Positions 13,342 through 27,298 of a DNA stretch of 64,000 bases are shown piece after piece. Position 1 is the stretch's first letter. Each line of letters starts with the position of its first letter. Both the position numbers and the translations under genes were made by a program. This stretch comes from Dryobates pubescens (taxonomy: Eukaryota; Chordata; Aves; Piciformes; Picidae), in the NCBI RefSeq assembly GCF_014839835.1, contig NC_071617.1, positions 32,528,652 to 32,592,651 of the forward strand. The letters run 5' to 3'. The notes beneath the pieces are model-generated. The model made no database searches and was not told the origin of the DNA. It saw only the letters and a program-made list of their open reading frames with translations.

Positions 13342-13929
13342 TGTGGTGGTTTGAAAGGAAAGGCTCTGCTTTCCCTCCCCCACCGAGCTAGAGACCACGG
13401 CTAAACCCAGTCAGAGAAATGAGAGTATATTTTACAAGGAAACAGATTATGTGTAACACAACAAATACAGGTGTTTTACAATATATACAGAAATATGCAG
13501 CAAATAAACACAATCAGAGACCAGACCCCCCCACAGAGGGGACTTCCCCCTGTGCCCCCTTCACCCCCCTACCTCCCTTCTCCCCCAAAGAGGTAGAAGA
13601 AGAGACGAGGATGGTTCGCAGGACAGGGAAAGAAGCGGAAGACCTGTTACAGGAAGTTAGTTAGTTCTTATCTCTTGGCAAGAAGCCCAGAAGCAGATCC
13701 AGCCAAAAGGGACAGCAAAGAAAGGAAGACTGAGAGAAAGTTCCCAGCTCCCCTGGGTCCAATCTCACCTCCTACCTATACTTGGCAAATGAAATTCGTT
13801 TAGAATACCAAAATATTTTTATAAACATTTAGCCAGTGTGCCCCTTCCTTAAAGGCACAGCGTCAAACGGCCACAGAACCAGCACAGAAGAAAGCTTTGT
13901 GCATCATGAGATGCCCAAGTGTCACCACA
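13342..13929 (+). mobile_element. Solo LTR of an avian endogenous retrovirus (fossil)
   Basis: About 588 bp bounded by the inverted ends TGTGGTG and CACCACA, which fits retroviral LTR ends (TG...CA). An AATAAA at 13503-13508 suggests plus orientation. The opening TGTGGTGGTTTGAAAGG is of the type seen in bird ERVL/ERV3-like LTRs, but the family is assigned from memory. No internal retroviral region or second LTR lies nearby, so it is a solo LTR left by recombination. No matching 5-bp target duplication is seen, which suggests some age. Confidence 0.65.
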
Positions 13930-16900
13930 GTAAATCCTTCTGAAAATAAACTGACACTGGTCAGATTCAAGCTGCCCTAAAACAAATCGTGATTTTTCAT
14001 TTCAGAAACTACCAGCAACCATCTTCTGAGCTTACTGCTCCCACAGAGGAGCTGAATAAAGGACTGTTTGAAAGGTTATGATTCATCTGAATACAAAGTA
14101 ACCAGCTTTGCTTTGATTGAAGGAGAATATGACCTAAATTAGGCCATCTGACTTTGGCGTGAAGAGGACTACAGTTTCTCACAATGATCCTTAGCATAGT
14201 CCAAACCTCTCTGGCTGACATTCAACTCTTTACTGGGACATTTGCCCCAGTAAAGAGAAAATAGACTGCATGGAAATAGAATTGCCACAAGAAACTGCTG
14301 AAGGCAGCAATAGGTTTCGGGGGGGGGGGGGGGGGGGGGGGGGGAAGAAACAAAACACTTCCTCAGATCACTGGGAATGATCATCTCTCATTACTTGCAT
14401 TCTTCTTCCCCAAGTAACGGAGCACTGCTGGATTAAGCAAGGGGAGACAAGAGGATGGAGGAGCAAGAAGCAATCTTTTTTGGTATGGGAACGTGTAGAG
14501 TAAATAACCGCTGCAAAGACTCCCTTGTGTATTGAAGACATTGTAATTTGGGGGTTTTCTTTCCAAAACTGGGCTTTAATGGGAAGCAAGTCTCATCCTT
14601 TCTAAAGGAGTACTCTACAATATGCTTGTTAAGCTTGGAAAGTGCTTTGGGAGACCCTGGGATGAAAGGTGCCCTAGGAATGAAAGTTGATATTTACGAT
14701 TATTGCTTGAAAGGAACAGAAAGGAACACTAATGTGAAATATGAATGGCTGCTGGTGCTAAAAAACATGTTGTTGACTTGGTGCCAAAGAAGATAGTCTC
14801 AGCTTTCAAACCTGAAGGACAAGGATTTAGGAGATGCAAGAAGACTCCTGCAAGTAACAGCAAAAGCCAACCTAATAGGCAGAGCAAATAGATGTCTTGG
14901 GGTTTTTTCTTTTCTTCCCCCTGAAGAGCAGGCCAATCATCTGCCTCATCTCAGCTGTACCAGCCAAAACAGAAGCCCATTAACTGCAGTAAGTACTGCT
15001 GGTTTCTAGCTCTCTTATAGGAGGAACCTACAGATCCCCTAGGACAGGAGGGGAGAAAAATATCCTTGGTAAGTGATCAAATATTATGGATTGGCCTGAG
15101 TAGATTCATAACTTATCTCACTCAAAGGACTAAGGAGCAAAAGCACTACAGGCTTTTAGAAAGCTATGAGAGAAGAGAATTGGGCTAACAGGTTCTGCTC
15201 CTGTGAAAATCTACCTGAACTGGGATAACAAGTTCTCCTATGAACATCTAGCTGCATGCTCTTAGCTTGCATGAATCTCTTCTGTTGATTTTACACTGGG
15301 CATATGGCCTACTAATGCGTCACTCTGCAGCTCGTAGAGAGGACAGTTTTCCATCGAGAGCTGGTATTGAAACATCTTCACCATAGGCTCCCAGCCTTCT
15401 ACTTTTGCCTGAGAAAAACTAAAACAAAACCCTTTGAAAGAATTCTGGTTCTTCACATCCTCAAAAACAAACTCCAAAGAGACTTTACTGCATAAGAAAC
15501 CTTTACAGCAAAACCCAACAGGATCTCTAGAAGTGAATTAAAAAAAAAAAAGAATATAGCAGAGAGGAACACAGCATGCACCAGAAGCTGAATGCTACTA
15601 ACATACACATTTAAATTAGACATAAGGTGCAATTTTGATTTTTTTTTTTTAACAAGCAAGCATGACTAACCACTACAATGAATTAATAAAAAGGCTGTGT
15701 TCTCCCATTCTCAGCCTGCAGATGAAGATGGGACACCTTTCAGAGGCATGCTTCAAGCAGATGTATGCTAGTGGGGTAGAAGAACTGGAATGGCTCTAGG
15801 GAAAGGGAGTTCACCAGTTAATACCCTGCCCAGGCTATTTGCCCTCTGTGTCACTTAGGGCAAGCCTTGCAACCTCTCTGCAGGCCAGGCTCCCACTTTT
15901 CTAATACGGCTATGCCCTGCATCAGCCAGGAGAGCACCATGATTGTGCCCTCTGGGTTGCTGAAGGCCAAGCAGTGCCCTGATCTCACCTCCAACTCCAG
16001 AAAAGGACCATTTAACTAAATCAACACTAACAGGACTGGTCTGTACTAATGGCCCCTCCCTGCTGCACAGATGCTGCACTGGCATGTTGTAAGGGGGTGA
16101 AGGTCCCCCCACAGCATGTGCTGCTGGTGGCACTGCATCTGGGGCTGAAGTGCTGAGCACACTCCTGCAAGTTCTTCTCCATTAGCATCCTGGCACAGTC
16201 TAATGCTGATAGATCTGTATTAGAAATAACAGAAAGTCCTTGCCTTTTCCCCTTTTCTTTCTCTTTTTCTTCCCTTCAGCTATTTAGGCCAGCTCTGGCT
16301 AATCACGCTTTCCAACTTTTACTGTCACTGCCATGGCAACCATTTCAACATGCTGTTCATAGACTACCTCTGAGATGTACAATGCCTTTGAGAAACACAT
16401 ACACCTTGGTGCTTCAGGAGAGTTATTAAGAGAACTATCATCTGCTATGCTGACACATTTTTCTACAGTTGTAGCTCTAGAAGCACAAATGTCTTCTTTT
16501 AGCTCTGAATAGCTCATCACTTGTTCTGTCATCCTGTCTGTCCATGGCACCCCTCCCCCCCAACAGGTTCTTTAACAATTGACACAAAGACACAGACTTA
16601 TGGACATGAAAAAGTGCAGAAAGGGAAATGCATTTGTAAATTCCACTCTGACATCAAAATTCACCTTTGTGAGAATGCTGCAAAGCCTGTCCTGTTACTG
16701 CTTCCAAGGAAATCCTGTTTTGTTCTGTTGTGTCACCATGGAAAAGGAACAAGTTTTAGCACCCTGCTTTCTGGTTTTATCAAGCCCTAGTAGAGAGATG
16801 ACAGCTCAGGAATAGGGTAGGTGCTGCTCCTTCTTCCTTTGCAAAACGGCTCCTGTGCAGAAGTGCAACTGCCCCCCCAACATACAAAATTAGATCTGCA

Positions 16901-17587
16901 TTTGGAACATGTAGGTGCTTTTCCAACAGTCACTTCTGAGGACCTTGCTCAAGATTACTGTAACTAGGTTTGCTTTAGACTAGTGATGCCTACCCCTGAC
17001 ACCAGGCTGGCATGGGAAGGTGCTGCAGTGATGCTCTGCACAGGTGTCTGCCAGACTGGTTACAAACAGATCATTTATTCTGCTCACACTTAACACACTT
17101 TTCTTCCAGGTGCAGCTAGAGGGAGGCTCTGACTGCCAGCACCACAGTATTAAAAAACCACCTTTTTTTTTCTTTATGTAATGGTGGCTGCTCTGCAGGA
17201 GAACCTGATTCCACATCTTCAATGTTTTCTTCTATGTGTTTCTGTGTGTAGGTTTCAAATACATATAGCGCTTGTAATGTTGTGCTGGTCCTTATCAGGT
17301 GTAATTATCAGGTGTAATCCATTCTTTTCCATCTTTCTTCTGCTTTTACCGCTGTCCATTGTCAGCTGGCCAGTAGCCACAAACAAGACCTGCCCCCACC
17401 ACTACCACCTACTTGTCATCAATAAGAAAAATGCTACTGCTACTAACCAAAGTATAGGAGAAATCCAGAAGCACCCACAAGCAAGAAAATGTTGGCACAG
17501 CCAAAATAACCCGGGTGGAACACTTTATTACAGATTATATTTGGACCCCTGACGCTATCCATAATAGGAAAACATACCCTGGAGAAT
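13930..17587. other. Intergenic
   Basis: Holds the G26 run. Poly-A (15538-15551) and poly-T (15639-15651) runs lie near each other. No gene recognised. Confidence 0.6.
14319..14344 (+). repeat. G26 homopolymer
   Basis: Twenty-six consecutive G bases in AT-rich surroundings. It is the mirror of the C run at 4803-4833 when read on the other strand. Confidence 0.95.
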
Positions 17588-18022
17588 AAATCTTATGAGG
17601 AGTGACTGAGGGAGCTGGGGCTGTTTAGTTTGGAAAAAAGGAGGCTGAGGGGAGACCTCATTGCTCTCTGCAACTACCTGAAGGCACAGTGCAGGGAGGT
17701 TGGTACTGGTCTCTTCTCCCATGTAATTATTGATAGAACAAGAGGGACGTTAAACCATCACAAGGGAACAGCCTCAAGCTGCGGCTGGGTAGGTTTAGAC
17801 TGGACATTAGGAAAAATTTTTTCCCAGGAAGAGTGGTCAGGCATTGGAATGGGCTGCCCAGGAAGGTGGTTGAGTCATCAACCCTGGATGTGTCTGAAGG
17901 TCGTTTGGATGTGGTGCTTGGGGATATGGTTTAGGGGTGAACCTTGCAGAGCAGGGTTATCAGTTGGACTTGATGAACCTGAGGGTTTTTTCCAACCTGA
18001 ACATTTCTGTGATTCTGTGATC
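17588..18022 (+). mobile_element. CR1 LINE 3' end, plus orientation
   Basis: CR1 3' sequence with GGGAGCTGGGGCTGTTTAGT, GACATTAGGAAAAATTTTTT, GGAATGGGCTGCCCAGG and GTTGGACTTGATGAACCTGA, ending ATTTCTGTGATTCTGTGAT. It is 5'-truncated. Confidence 0.92.
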
Positions 18023-19415
18023 AGGAAAGACTGCATAGAAACTAAACATTGCAAAAACATTTTGCAATGCAAAACTCAACAAATAATTGCAAATTGTTAT
18101 AGTTAAGGCAGAGAAAATGCTTGAAAGGGTTTTGAACCCTTTTTCTTCTTCCTAATAATGAGCATTTTCTGTTTTGCAACCGTGCTTCTGGAATGAGAAG
18201 TTTCATAGTTTGGGGATATGTTCACACTGGGAACAGTCATGTGACCTTTCAGATCACATTCCTCCTATTTATAAGAGTATTAGTCATCCACTTAGAGAGC
18301 AGAACTAATACCATGTTTGCTAAATGACTAAATGCGCACTATGAATAACCAGCAGTGGGTACTTAAAACCACAGTTACATCCAAGAGCACACAGAGAATC
18401 AACAGCTAGCACACACTTAGACAAAGCACAAATAAATAATACTACTGCATGTAACATGCATTTAAAAGATGATCTTAAGACAATTCACTCACAAGAAGAA
18501 AGGGCTAAATTCATTGGATAGATTATTTCTGAGAGACAGTTCACCTAGTTATTTAGATATGTAGGACAGCTGTCAAGAGTGCATGACAGCTAAATTTGAG
18601 AAAAGCCCAGGCAAAACTATGAGACAAAGAGGACAGAGCACAACTCTGCTGGAGCTTAGCCATTACACTACACAGAAAATGTCAAGAGTGTTGTACTACA
18701 AGTTTGCAACTGTGTCACTGGCAAAACACGAGGTTTAGGAACTCTGAGTAATGCCTAACTTGATAACTAACATGTTACTCAACTTGGCTTCAGGGAAAGC
18801 AAAATACAAGCCACGTGCGTTCTTAGCTCCAACACATTTGTGAGACCCAGACAACATGAGTAAACTCCCTGCGCCTCAGATCTCACCAGTGCTTCCAGCA
18901 AACTGCCATAAGCAGTATCAGTTCCTGGGTCAGGAAAGTGGTACTTCCCAGGTGATGAGGACTTCCCTGCTCAGTAATACCAGTGCTTCAAGAAGCACTT
19001 GTCAGGACAAGATATATGTAGTCAGTGCACTCAGACCATTTTGGTAAAACCATACGAATGCACATATCTGTTAGGAGAAAATATGGAGGAGAGGAGAGGG
19101 TCAGAGAGGAGAGGAGAGCTCTGGAATAATGAAGGGCAAAAAGGTGAGCAGAACAGAAAGAAGGAAAGTACAGACATCAGCATGAGAAATTAGACAGCAG
19201 GCTATGTGCCTCTGTAAAAGAAAGACAGAAGAAGAAAATAAGAAGACAGAAGCCTGTGTGAGCTCCACATTTCTGGCAGCAGGGAAAATAGAATTAGGAA
19301 CAGCAGAGCAAAGAATTTATAGCAGTTTCCAAGAATGTGTGATTTATGGGTCAGAACACAGAGAATTAAAGGACTTTGAGTTCCCACCTGCCCCTCAGTT
19401 TAGCATTAAAGTCCC

Positions 19416-19446
19416 ATGATGATGGGATGATGATGTCACATGATGA
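19416..19446 (+). repeat. Short GATGAT-type repeat
   Basis: CATGATGATGGGATGATGATG followed by TCACATGATGATGG, an imperfect ATG/GAT trinucleotide cluster of about 30 bp. Confidence 0.7.
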
Positions 19447-20140
19447 TGGCACTGGCTGCACTATGCTTTTGACTAAATTCTCTTAGGGTGAAGATGGACA
19501 TTATAAGCAGGAGGTGCCTGGCTGTCATCACATGGCAGTGTCAGGGGTTGCTCCCTGCCAGTAAACCTTACTTGTGTCAGCATGATCAGAAAGAGATGAG
19601 TGCCATGCCAGAGGCAGTGGCTGAAAGGTTCAGTGAGAAGGTGGCAGCTAAAGGTGCAAATATCATTTCCTCATTGCAGCCTCCATGAATGGGCCCAGGC
19701 TATGCTATACAGAGAATGTTTTGAATGGCAGAGCACAAGCAGTGAATCATCTTATAATCACTACTGGTGTGTCCCAGCCTCAGTGTATCATCAAGCCTTC
19801 CTTTGGGTCAGTTAGTCATTTGGATCTGAATCACCACCACACAGGTTTCTCCTCACACAGGCTGGCACGGTCAGCAGAGCTAACTGAATGTGCTGTCACC
19901 ATTTCACCCATGATCCAAACAGGCCTGCAAGGCTGGTGCTTGCAGCTGTACAGACAGCTTTGCTGTACAGACCCCAGCAGCACAGAAGGATCCCACAGAT
20001 AATGTAGTCTGCTGGGCTCTGCCCAACAGCCAGGCAGCAAATTTTTAGCAATGTAAACTAACACTGTTTCCTTAAAAACTCCTCACAGCACAAAGGGTTG
20101 CCAGGCTAGAACAATGTCAGTAGTGAATCAGGGCCTTCAA

Positions 20141-20200
20141 ATCACAGGATAACTGAGGCTGGAAGAGTCCTCAGGTGGTCATCCGGTTCATGACCCCTAA
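20141..20200 (-). mobile_element. Possible old CR1 3' terminal scrap
   Basis: The plus strand reads ATCACAGGATAACTGAGGCT, then GGAAGAGTCCTCAGGTGGTC, resembling the reverse complement of a CR1 3' end (ATCACAGAAT...GGTTGGAAAAGACCTC). It is short and diverged. Confidence 0.4.
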
Positions 20201-23200
20201 AAAGCCAGGTGTGAATGCCCCTCTGCTCATCCTCAAAGTATGAGCCACTAACACAGAGGAAATGAAAATCCCATGCAAAGCCTAGGAGCATTTGTGCTGG
20301 TGGGGCCCAGCTAAGATCAAACAGGTAAGGAGAGAGCATGAAGGGAGCACCAAGGCTCTTGCTATGCAAAGGAGCCACCTCCTGACACCACAGAGGCAAA
20401 GTAAGAGCCAAGTTTGCTGCAGCTGGAAGCAGAACATAATCCTGGCTCCACCCTGCTTGCACAGTCCTTCCTTTCCAGGTATTGAGAGGTGTGGAGAGAA
20501 GGGGGCAACCTTCATTCCTCTCTAGGCCAGATGGGGGAAGGACTTAACAGGTCTCACCTCCACCCCACCATTAATATTAAATAATAATAGTATTTAGCAC
20601 TTCCATAATTACCTTTTCACTCTGATATGCCAGACACAGCTGAATTGGAAGTCATTAAGATCATTATAATGAGCTTCGGTGGATCCTTTCAGTTGAAGGC
20701 ATTATTTAGCCAGCCCTCATTTTCATGGTTACATCTGAATAAGCACTCTGCATTGAGGTGAGGTTCACTGATGAGACACTTCAGCATAAAGGCAGTCTCA
20801 TACTTGCAAAGGCAGAATAAGAGTCATTATGCATCATGTTTCACCAGACTTCAAAATGCCATGGAAGGTAAGTCAGGGCTACAGCTGACTCCACCTTCAA
20901 CTCGTAACAGCTGCTGAGCTCTTCCCATGGACCAGCACCTGGAGAATATCTGCTATGACTTCCACATACAACAGACATCTTTCAGCAGCTGCCATTCTGT
21001 AAGCCTTCAATGGTCAGTAAAAGCAGTCACCACAAGCCCTCACTGAAGGTAGCAATTCAGCAAGAATTCTTGTTAAAGCAGAGGTAACAGAAGACCAGCA
21101 GCAATGGGAACACCTTGCACCAAGCACAGAACCATGCTGACCTAGTGAAGGTTCTGACAAAGACATGGGCTGATGGCCTAAGTTCAGCAGGCGGGAATGT
21201 GGACATATAGCTGTGCTGGACTAGACACTGCTGGGGCCAGTGAGCAGAACTGTATTCAGAACCATCTGCAGAACAGAGACCTCGTGGTCCGGGGTGTATT
21301 TTTAGCCTTACTGAAGACTTCTTTGTTCAGCCTTCTGATAAGAAAGAATTAAGTGCCCCTTTAATTGTGGTTACCTCAATTCCCTGTTTATAAATGCAAA
21401 CAAAGGCACTTAATTTTTCCCATTTTTTTCATCCTTTATACTTGGGCTGTGAAACCCTTGGGAAAATATCAAGATGTACCCGTCTTATTAATAATAAAAG
21501 CAACATACTGGTTTTGTCATTGAAGTAGGAGGAAATGTAGGCACACAGGACAAACATTTGTATTGCAATTTCTTATGTTAAAAAAAGAATGAAAAGATAA
21601 TAGAGTGTAATACTTTGGCCAAGAGCAAAGGTAAAATCACAGCAGCTGACTCAGTGTAACAGAAAGGAGTTAGTAGAGCTGGCAATGTTTCAGCCTGCCT
21701 TCTCAGGAACTACAACCTGGGAATATGTTAAGAGTAGCATATCATATTCAAAACACTGCCTGAATGAAAAAAACAAACCAAACCAAACCAAAGAGTTACT
21801 GTTGGCTCAAAGCATTGATTTCAGCAGCAAGAAAATTTTTCCAGCAAACCATGAACATAAACTAGTGCTTATTTTCTCATGCTCAGTTAGCCAACATTAC
21901 ATATAAACCCCATCAAGGCAGAGAATCTAACCCTGCACTGCCAGCCCCAAATACAACTAAAACACTCTTCTAATGTGTTTGTGACCTTGACCTAACAGTT
22001 CAATTACTCTTCCAGAAGCAGGTAAAGACACAAGAACTGGCCAAGACCCAAAACAATCTTCGGCACAGTTTAGAAATACACTTAGGACACAAAGCTGCTT
22101 GTCTACTTCAAGGGAAACTGACAGCTACAAAAAACATTGAGGAGCAATGACATTTCCTGAGCTGTGATTGTACCTGCAGTGGAAAGGTGTTTCCCATGCC
22201 ATTTCCTTACTAAGCACAACCTTCTCCATGCAGAAATCAAGCCTATCTAAGCAGCCAAATCTAACACATGCTGGATCAACGTGTTTCAATGCCATAATCA
22301 GCACCCAGATTTTAACATGGCTTTGTCATGATGAAGCAGACTTTGATGTCCCAATATGAAACCTATTTCTCCTGCAGTCAGCAAACAGGACAAGCACCAA
22401 TATAGGCATTTGATGTTTTGCAATTGATGAGATTGCGTGCTGGCATTTCTTGGAGCACTTTGACCACTGCATGAATTTATAAATATGACCCAGCTGAATT
22501 ACAGAAGTAACATGATCTGAAAGCCAGATTCTAAGATTGTTTAATCTGAAATAAACATGGAATAACTCATTTGGCATTGAGTAATTTACTCTGGTTTCAC
22601 CATGAAACAATCCAGGCCACAGTTATCTCTTTATGCAGTTCGATCTGAGTTTAGTCCTTGTCAACAGGATATGTTATAATACAATCATGCAGCAGGCAAC
22701 AGAAAAGACAGCATGCCAGTACAGTAAATATTGTAGTACCAGCCCTAGGGAAAAGTTTAGCAACCTTATGATGGGTAGGGCTTAAGCCTTGTTTCTGAGG
22801 CATTTTTTACTTTGTTAGTAATGCAGTTGGGCAGGGCTAACTCTAAAAGCAATTTATGCCTGGCCAGCTCATAGCTAATTCTGAGTGAAAGCTATGACAA
22901 CGAAGCTGTTTCCTCCCAGCCAATGCATTCAGTTTTCTGTGACTGGTTCAGTAAGGTTGCTGCCTGCTGTGCAGACAGGACACTGCAGCACGCTGGTATG
23001 ACTTGCCTGACCTCTTCTCTCATGTTTCGGTTGTCCCTGGCATAATGCATCCCACAGTATTCTGCACCATGGACTGTTGCATTTGGTAAGCACGTTCCAG
23101 GAATTCACCTCCATCACTACTGGCCTGTGGTGTCACTGCCCACATTTTCCCAGAATCACTTGGCACTGACATGGCCAGGCAGCATGGCAGGCAGCATCAT

Positions 23201-24853
23201 AGCTGCCGCTTGGAAAATCTGCCCTGTGGCAGCTGAGCATCTGATTGGTTACCTGCTGTAACTCTTTTAGCTGGATACAAGGTCACAGCTGTGAGAGTAA
23301 CAAGAATGTGTCTTTGATGACATTCACACAAATTACCTGTGGTTTCTTGCCAAAATAAAAAATGCCAGAAAGTGATGCCCTGGGAAGAACAAATTAGATC
23401 CCATTTTGTGTCCTTTCACCTGTAGAGAAAGGTTTGAATGTCACTGAATTCTACACCTGCAACTGTCACCCAGCCCAAAATGAACAAAACCAGGCTGGTG
23501 GCTACATTCATAACTTTCCCATTGAGCTGACTTTGTTCTGAATTTTATTTTGGTCCATTTATGTATTCATTTCAATAAGTATCCTTCGGAAGCACAGATC
23601 AGCTTTAAGACACAAATATGATGTCATTGAACACCTCACGTTTTCATTAGGCACTGTCAGTAAAAGCATGTCCTCTAAATCTATTGGGACTGCATAGAGC
23701 TGGTGGGGCCAGAGAGAAAACTAAGCTGAGGGCCAGTCTTGAGTGGTTACAAGCATTTGCATCTGCCCTTGGCCTTCATTTGAGGTACAGGCAGCCAAAC
23801 CCCCAAAGAGGCACTTCAGTGGTTACATGAAGAAAAGAGACAGTGGTCCCTGCCTACTTTCAGAAGGACAAGAAACAGCAAAAGCGTGTCCTCCTGCTCA
23901 GACTGTATCCTGAAGCCCTGTTGACATTAATTAGCCTTACTCTCCCAAGGCAAAGAGCCATGAAAGTAGATTTGGCCTTCCTGGAAGAATGGATTTATTG
24001 ATGCTGCACAGGGCTGAAACAACTAAAATTCTGGGCCAGGAGAGAGGGAATTACCAAATCAAGCCCAGCATGGTTCAACAATGCAAACTAAGCTTTATAC
24101 AGTTTCCTCTTCCTAACCCCATTCCTTCTCTCTGAAAGACCCTTTGCATGTTTTAACCAAATAGCAGCAGTCATCTAGACACCAAGAAAGCCTGGTGATG
24201 CTGCTGCACATCAGTGAAAGAGGATGTAAATCAGACAAGGTGCAGGTAGTCAACTCATTCAGGAAGGCTTCCCCAAGGTTCCCCAACTATGCTCAAGCAG
24301 CAGCAAAAAACCCCACCTACCCAAGGACTGACACACCTTTACCTCCCACTGACATCAATCTATAACTCAAATGTGGAGAATAGAACCCCATGAACCTGGT
24401 CTCATTTACACAAGTTCTCCTTGGGAAATCCCCCATGTTTACAAAGGCATTCCCAAGATCAAACATGGCTTAGCCAGCACCTCAGAACACCACTAACATC
24501 TAGGTCTTTCTTCACTGACAAAAGGCCAACTTCAACATGGTTAGAAAGCTACTTTTCCTCTCCCCCAGTCACTTCCCATTGAAGTTTACAAAGCTCATAA
24601 ATAGGAGGGCACAAGTAGCTACGGGCCTGCAGACCCTTTGCTTAACACATGAGCAAGCACCGTTCAAACCTCTCCTGCAGCCTCACAGCATCCAGGCCCT
24701 GACACAAACATACCACCAACACAAAGGAAAGTTTTCACAGACCCCTTTTGCTGAAGGGTTTCTGCTGCACTGCCATGGCTGGCTTAGGACATTGAAGCCC
24801 TCCTTTCAGGAAAGGAAAGCTCCACCTAAACATGCACTGCACTTGAGCTGACA

Positions 24854-24909
24854 TTGGTTTATTCCTATTTTCTATCCCTTGTTGGTTTATTCCTATTTCC
24901 TATCCCTTG
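24854..24909 (+). repeat. 28-bp tandem duplication, two copies
   Basis: Two adjacent copies starting TTGGTTTATTCCTATTT and ending TATCCCTTG, with one mismatch. This is a simple local duplication. Confidence 0.9.
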
Positions 24910-27221
24910 CCATGACAGCTTAAAAGAAGTTTTGGCCTATGCCTAGTTTACAAACTCAACTCAGAAAAAAACCCCTCAGGTTTTAGGTTGCTGACCAATA
25001 CCCAGCAAGTTTGAGCCTAGTCATTAGCTGTCCAGGTGATTCACTGAGAGCACCAAAACAGAAAATGCCTAAGTCTTGCTCCATGTCTCACTCCACAGAC
25101 AACCAGTGAGCATACCACAGCATGCTACACAGAAGAAATCTTCTCCATCCCACTGTAAAATACTGTAGTGTTACAAGCTGGAGCAAGGATATGTGCAGAA
25201 GTCCCAGACAGTGTTAGAGACAGAATTACTCATTTATTTATCACAAAACTCTGATGAAGTTTTTCTGCTTATATTGCTATAGGGCAAGGAGGGGAGAGAG
25301 ACAGAGTTTTTACATTTCTAGGAGACTTGTTTTAGCAACAAGGCACAGGATTGTCCAGAATTCCCTTAGCTCAAGAATATGAAAATCTGTTTTCCCATTT
25401 ATCATAAACTCATGAACCACCTAGTCAGGTACTATTTAAAGCCCTAGGCTCTAAGTGCTTCTTGGCTGGTTCTCTGTATCAGTCTGTCATAGGGAAAAAG
25501 ACCCTTGCATTGAGATACCATTTTCCATCAAAGCTGGCAGAGCTGGCTCTGTCTCTCCCTCAGAGATCAGATATGTCTATAGCCAGGATCTTGAATTGAC
25601 AAGATCTCAAAGAAGAAAGTATCTTACACATGTGGAATTAGGTAGAGATAATGGAAATAAACAGCAGCTTGATATTTAAGGCCTTTCTGTGCACTGTTTC
25701 ACTTGTGTTTACTAGCCTACAGGTGCCCTACAAGCTAAGGATACTTCAGCTGATTTGTTTTTTCATGCCACCCTCACATGTTTCTAAAAGCATCTCTCCT
25801 CTTGAACACGTGGCAACAGGTTCTGGCTTGCTTACACATAGAGCAGTGTTATTAGTGACTGTGCTAAACACATGCTGCACAGGTAAGCCCTGCCATATTG
25901 TCTGTGGCTACAGAGCCATCACCCCACCCACTTCATCACGTTCTTCTCAGTGTAACCCCAGATACAGCCCTATGCAATGTCTGGCCACTTTCAGATGAAA
26001 GCTTGCTCTTCCTCTCCTCCACCCTTCTGAGCTCAGCAATCAGGAATACAGAGAAAAACGTCTGGCTATTTGTGCTTGGGATGAGCAAACAACCAGCCCA
26101 CACTGTCCGGCAGTGTGAATGCCAGGTTACATGAGGACATGCCAGCAGAGCTCACATACCATTGCTGGGTTACGAGCACTTCAGATCTGACTGACTCTGC
26201 TCAGGAGACTAAAATATAAACAGCACTTTTCTGGGAGGAGTGGCTCCCATCCAAATACTCCCCCATCTTAGTCACAGGTTAAAATAAATAAATAAACAAA
26301 ACTGTACTAATCTCCCAGTCAGCCTGCTTGCAGACATGTGACTGGCATCGGCCTTCACCCCGAGGTGAAACACAGACCCAAAGGCTGGGTCTCAGCCTCA
26401 CAGTGCTCCAATGGCATACACGGGGTGGGTAGCAGCCCCTAACTGGGATGGCATGGACTTTGGCTTGCACTGTAAGGGAACACAGCCCTGGCAGACAGCA
26501 GAACCCAGCTGCACACCACCTGTTCCTGGCTCCACACTTACATAAGGGAAATACTGAGGGGACCAGGACACATTTAACTCACAAAACCTCACATGACCAC
26601 ACGCATCCAAAGCAAAGCAGGGCAGACCTGGGTCTGCTTTCTATCCCATGCAGAGCTACATCTGGGAAGCAAAGCAAACAGGGGCCACTGCACAGTGGGG
26701 GCCCAAGTTAGACTAAAAGGCCTGGGAAACAGAAGGACTAAGGCAGTAGTTGCCCCTTCCCCTGTCCTTTACTGAACAAGAGTAGCTGTGTTGGGAGTGA
26801 AGATGGCACACTGGGGCAGTGTCAGTCTAGACTTGCCCTCTTTCGTGTGCTCTATCTTGCAGCATCCTCTGCTGGCCCCTGTTAAAGACAGGATAAAGAG
26901 CTAAGCGGACCTTGCATCTGATGTGACACAAATGTCTGTACACCCCTGCCTCACAAGCTGTAAGTCTGGCCAAAGTTTCTGTGTGTGCATGAAAGACAAT
27001 CCCAGTGTTAAATATATTCCTCCTCTTTGCCCAAACTAGAAATGGCTTCTCAGCCTACAACATCACCAGGCTATGTCAAAACATCTAAGTATAATCAGCA
27101 ATGCAGCTGGAGGTCTAAGCATGGGGTAAGCAACCACAAGCATACATTTTAACAGGAACTATCCCAATGGGCTCTGTGAGTTACAGACAGTCTATCTGCC
27201 TGTTGCTAATTTTATTTACTA

Positions 27222-27298
27222 GTGGGGGGTGGGGGGTGGTGTTTTGGGTTTTTTTTTTTGTTTGATTTGCTTTGGGTTTTGTTTTGTGTGTTTTTTCA
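27222..27298 (+). repeat. G/T-rich low-complexity tract
   Basis: GGGGGGTGGGGGGTGG followed by T-rich sequence with G interruptions. It produces spurious short open frames on both strands. Confidence 0.8.
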
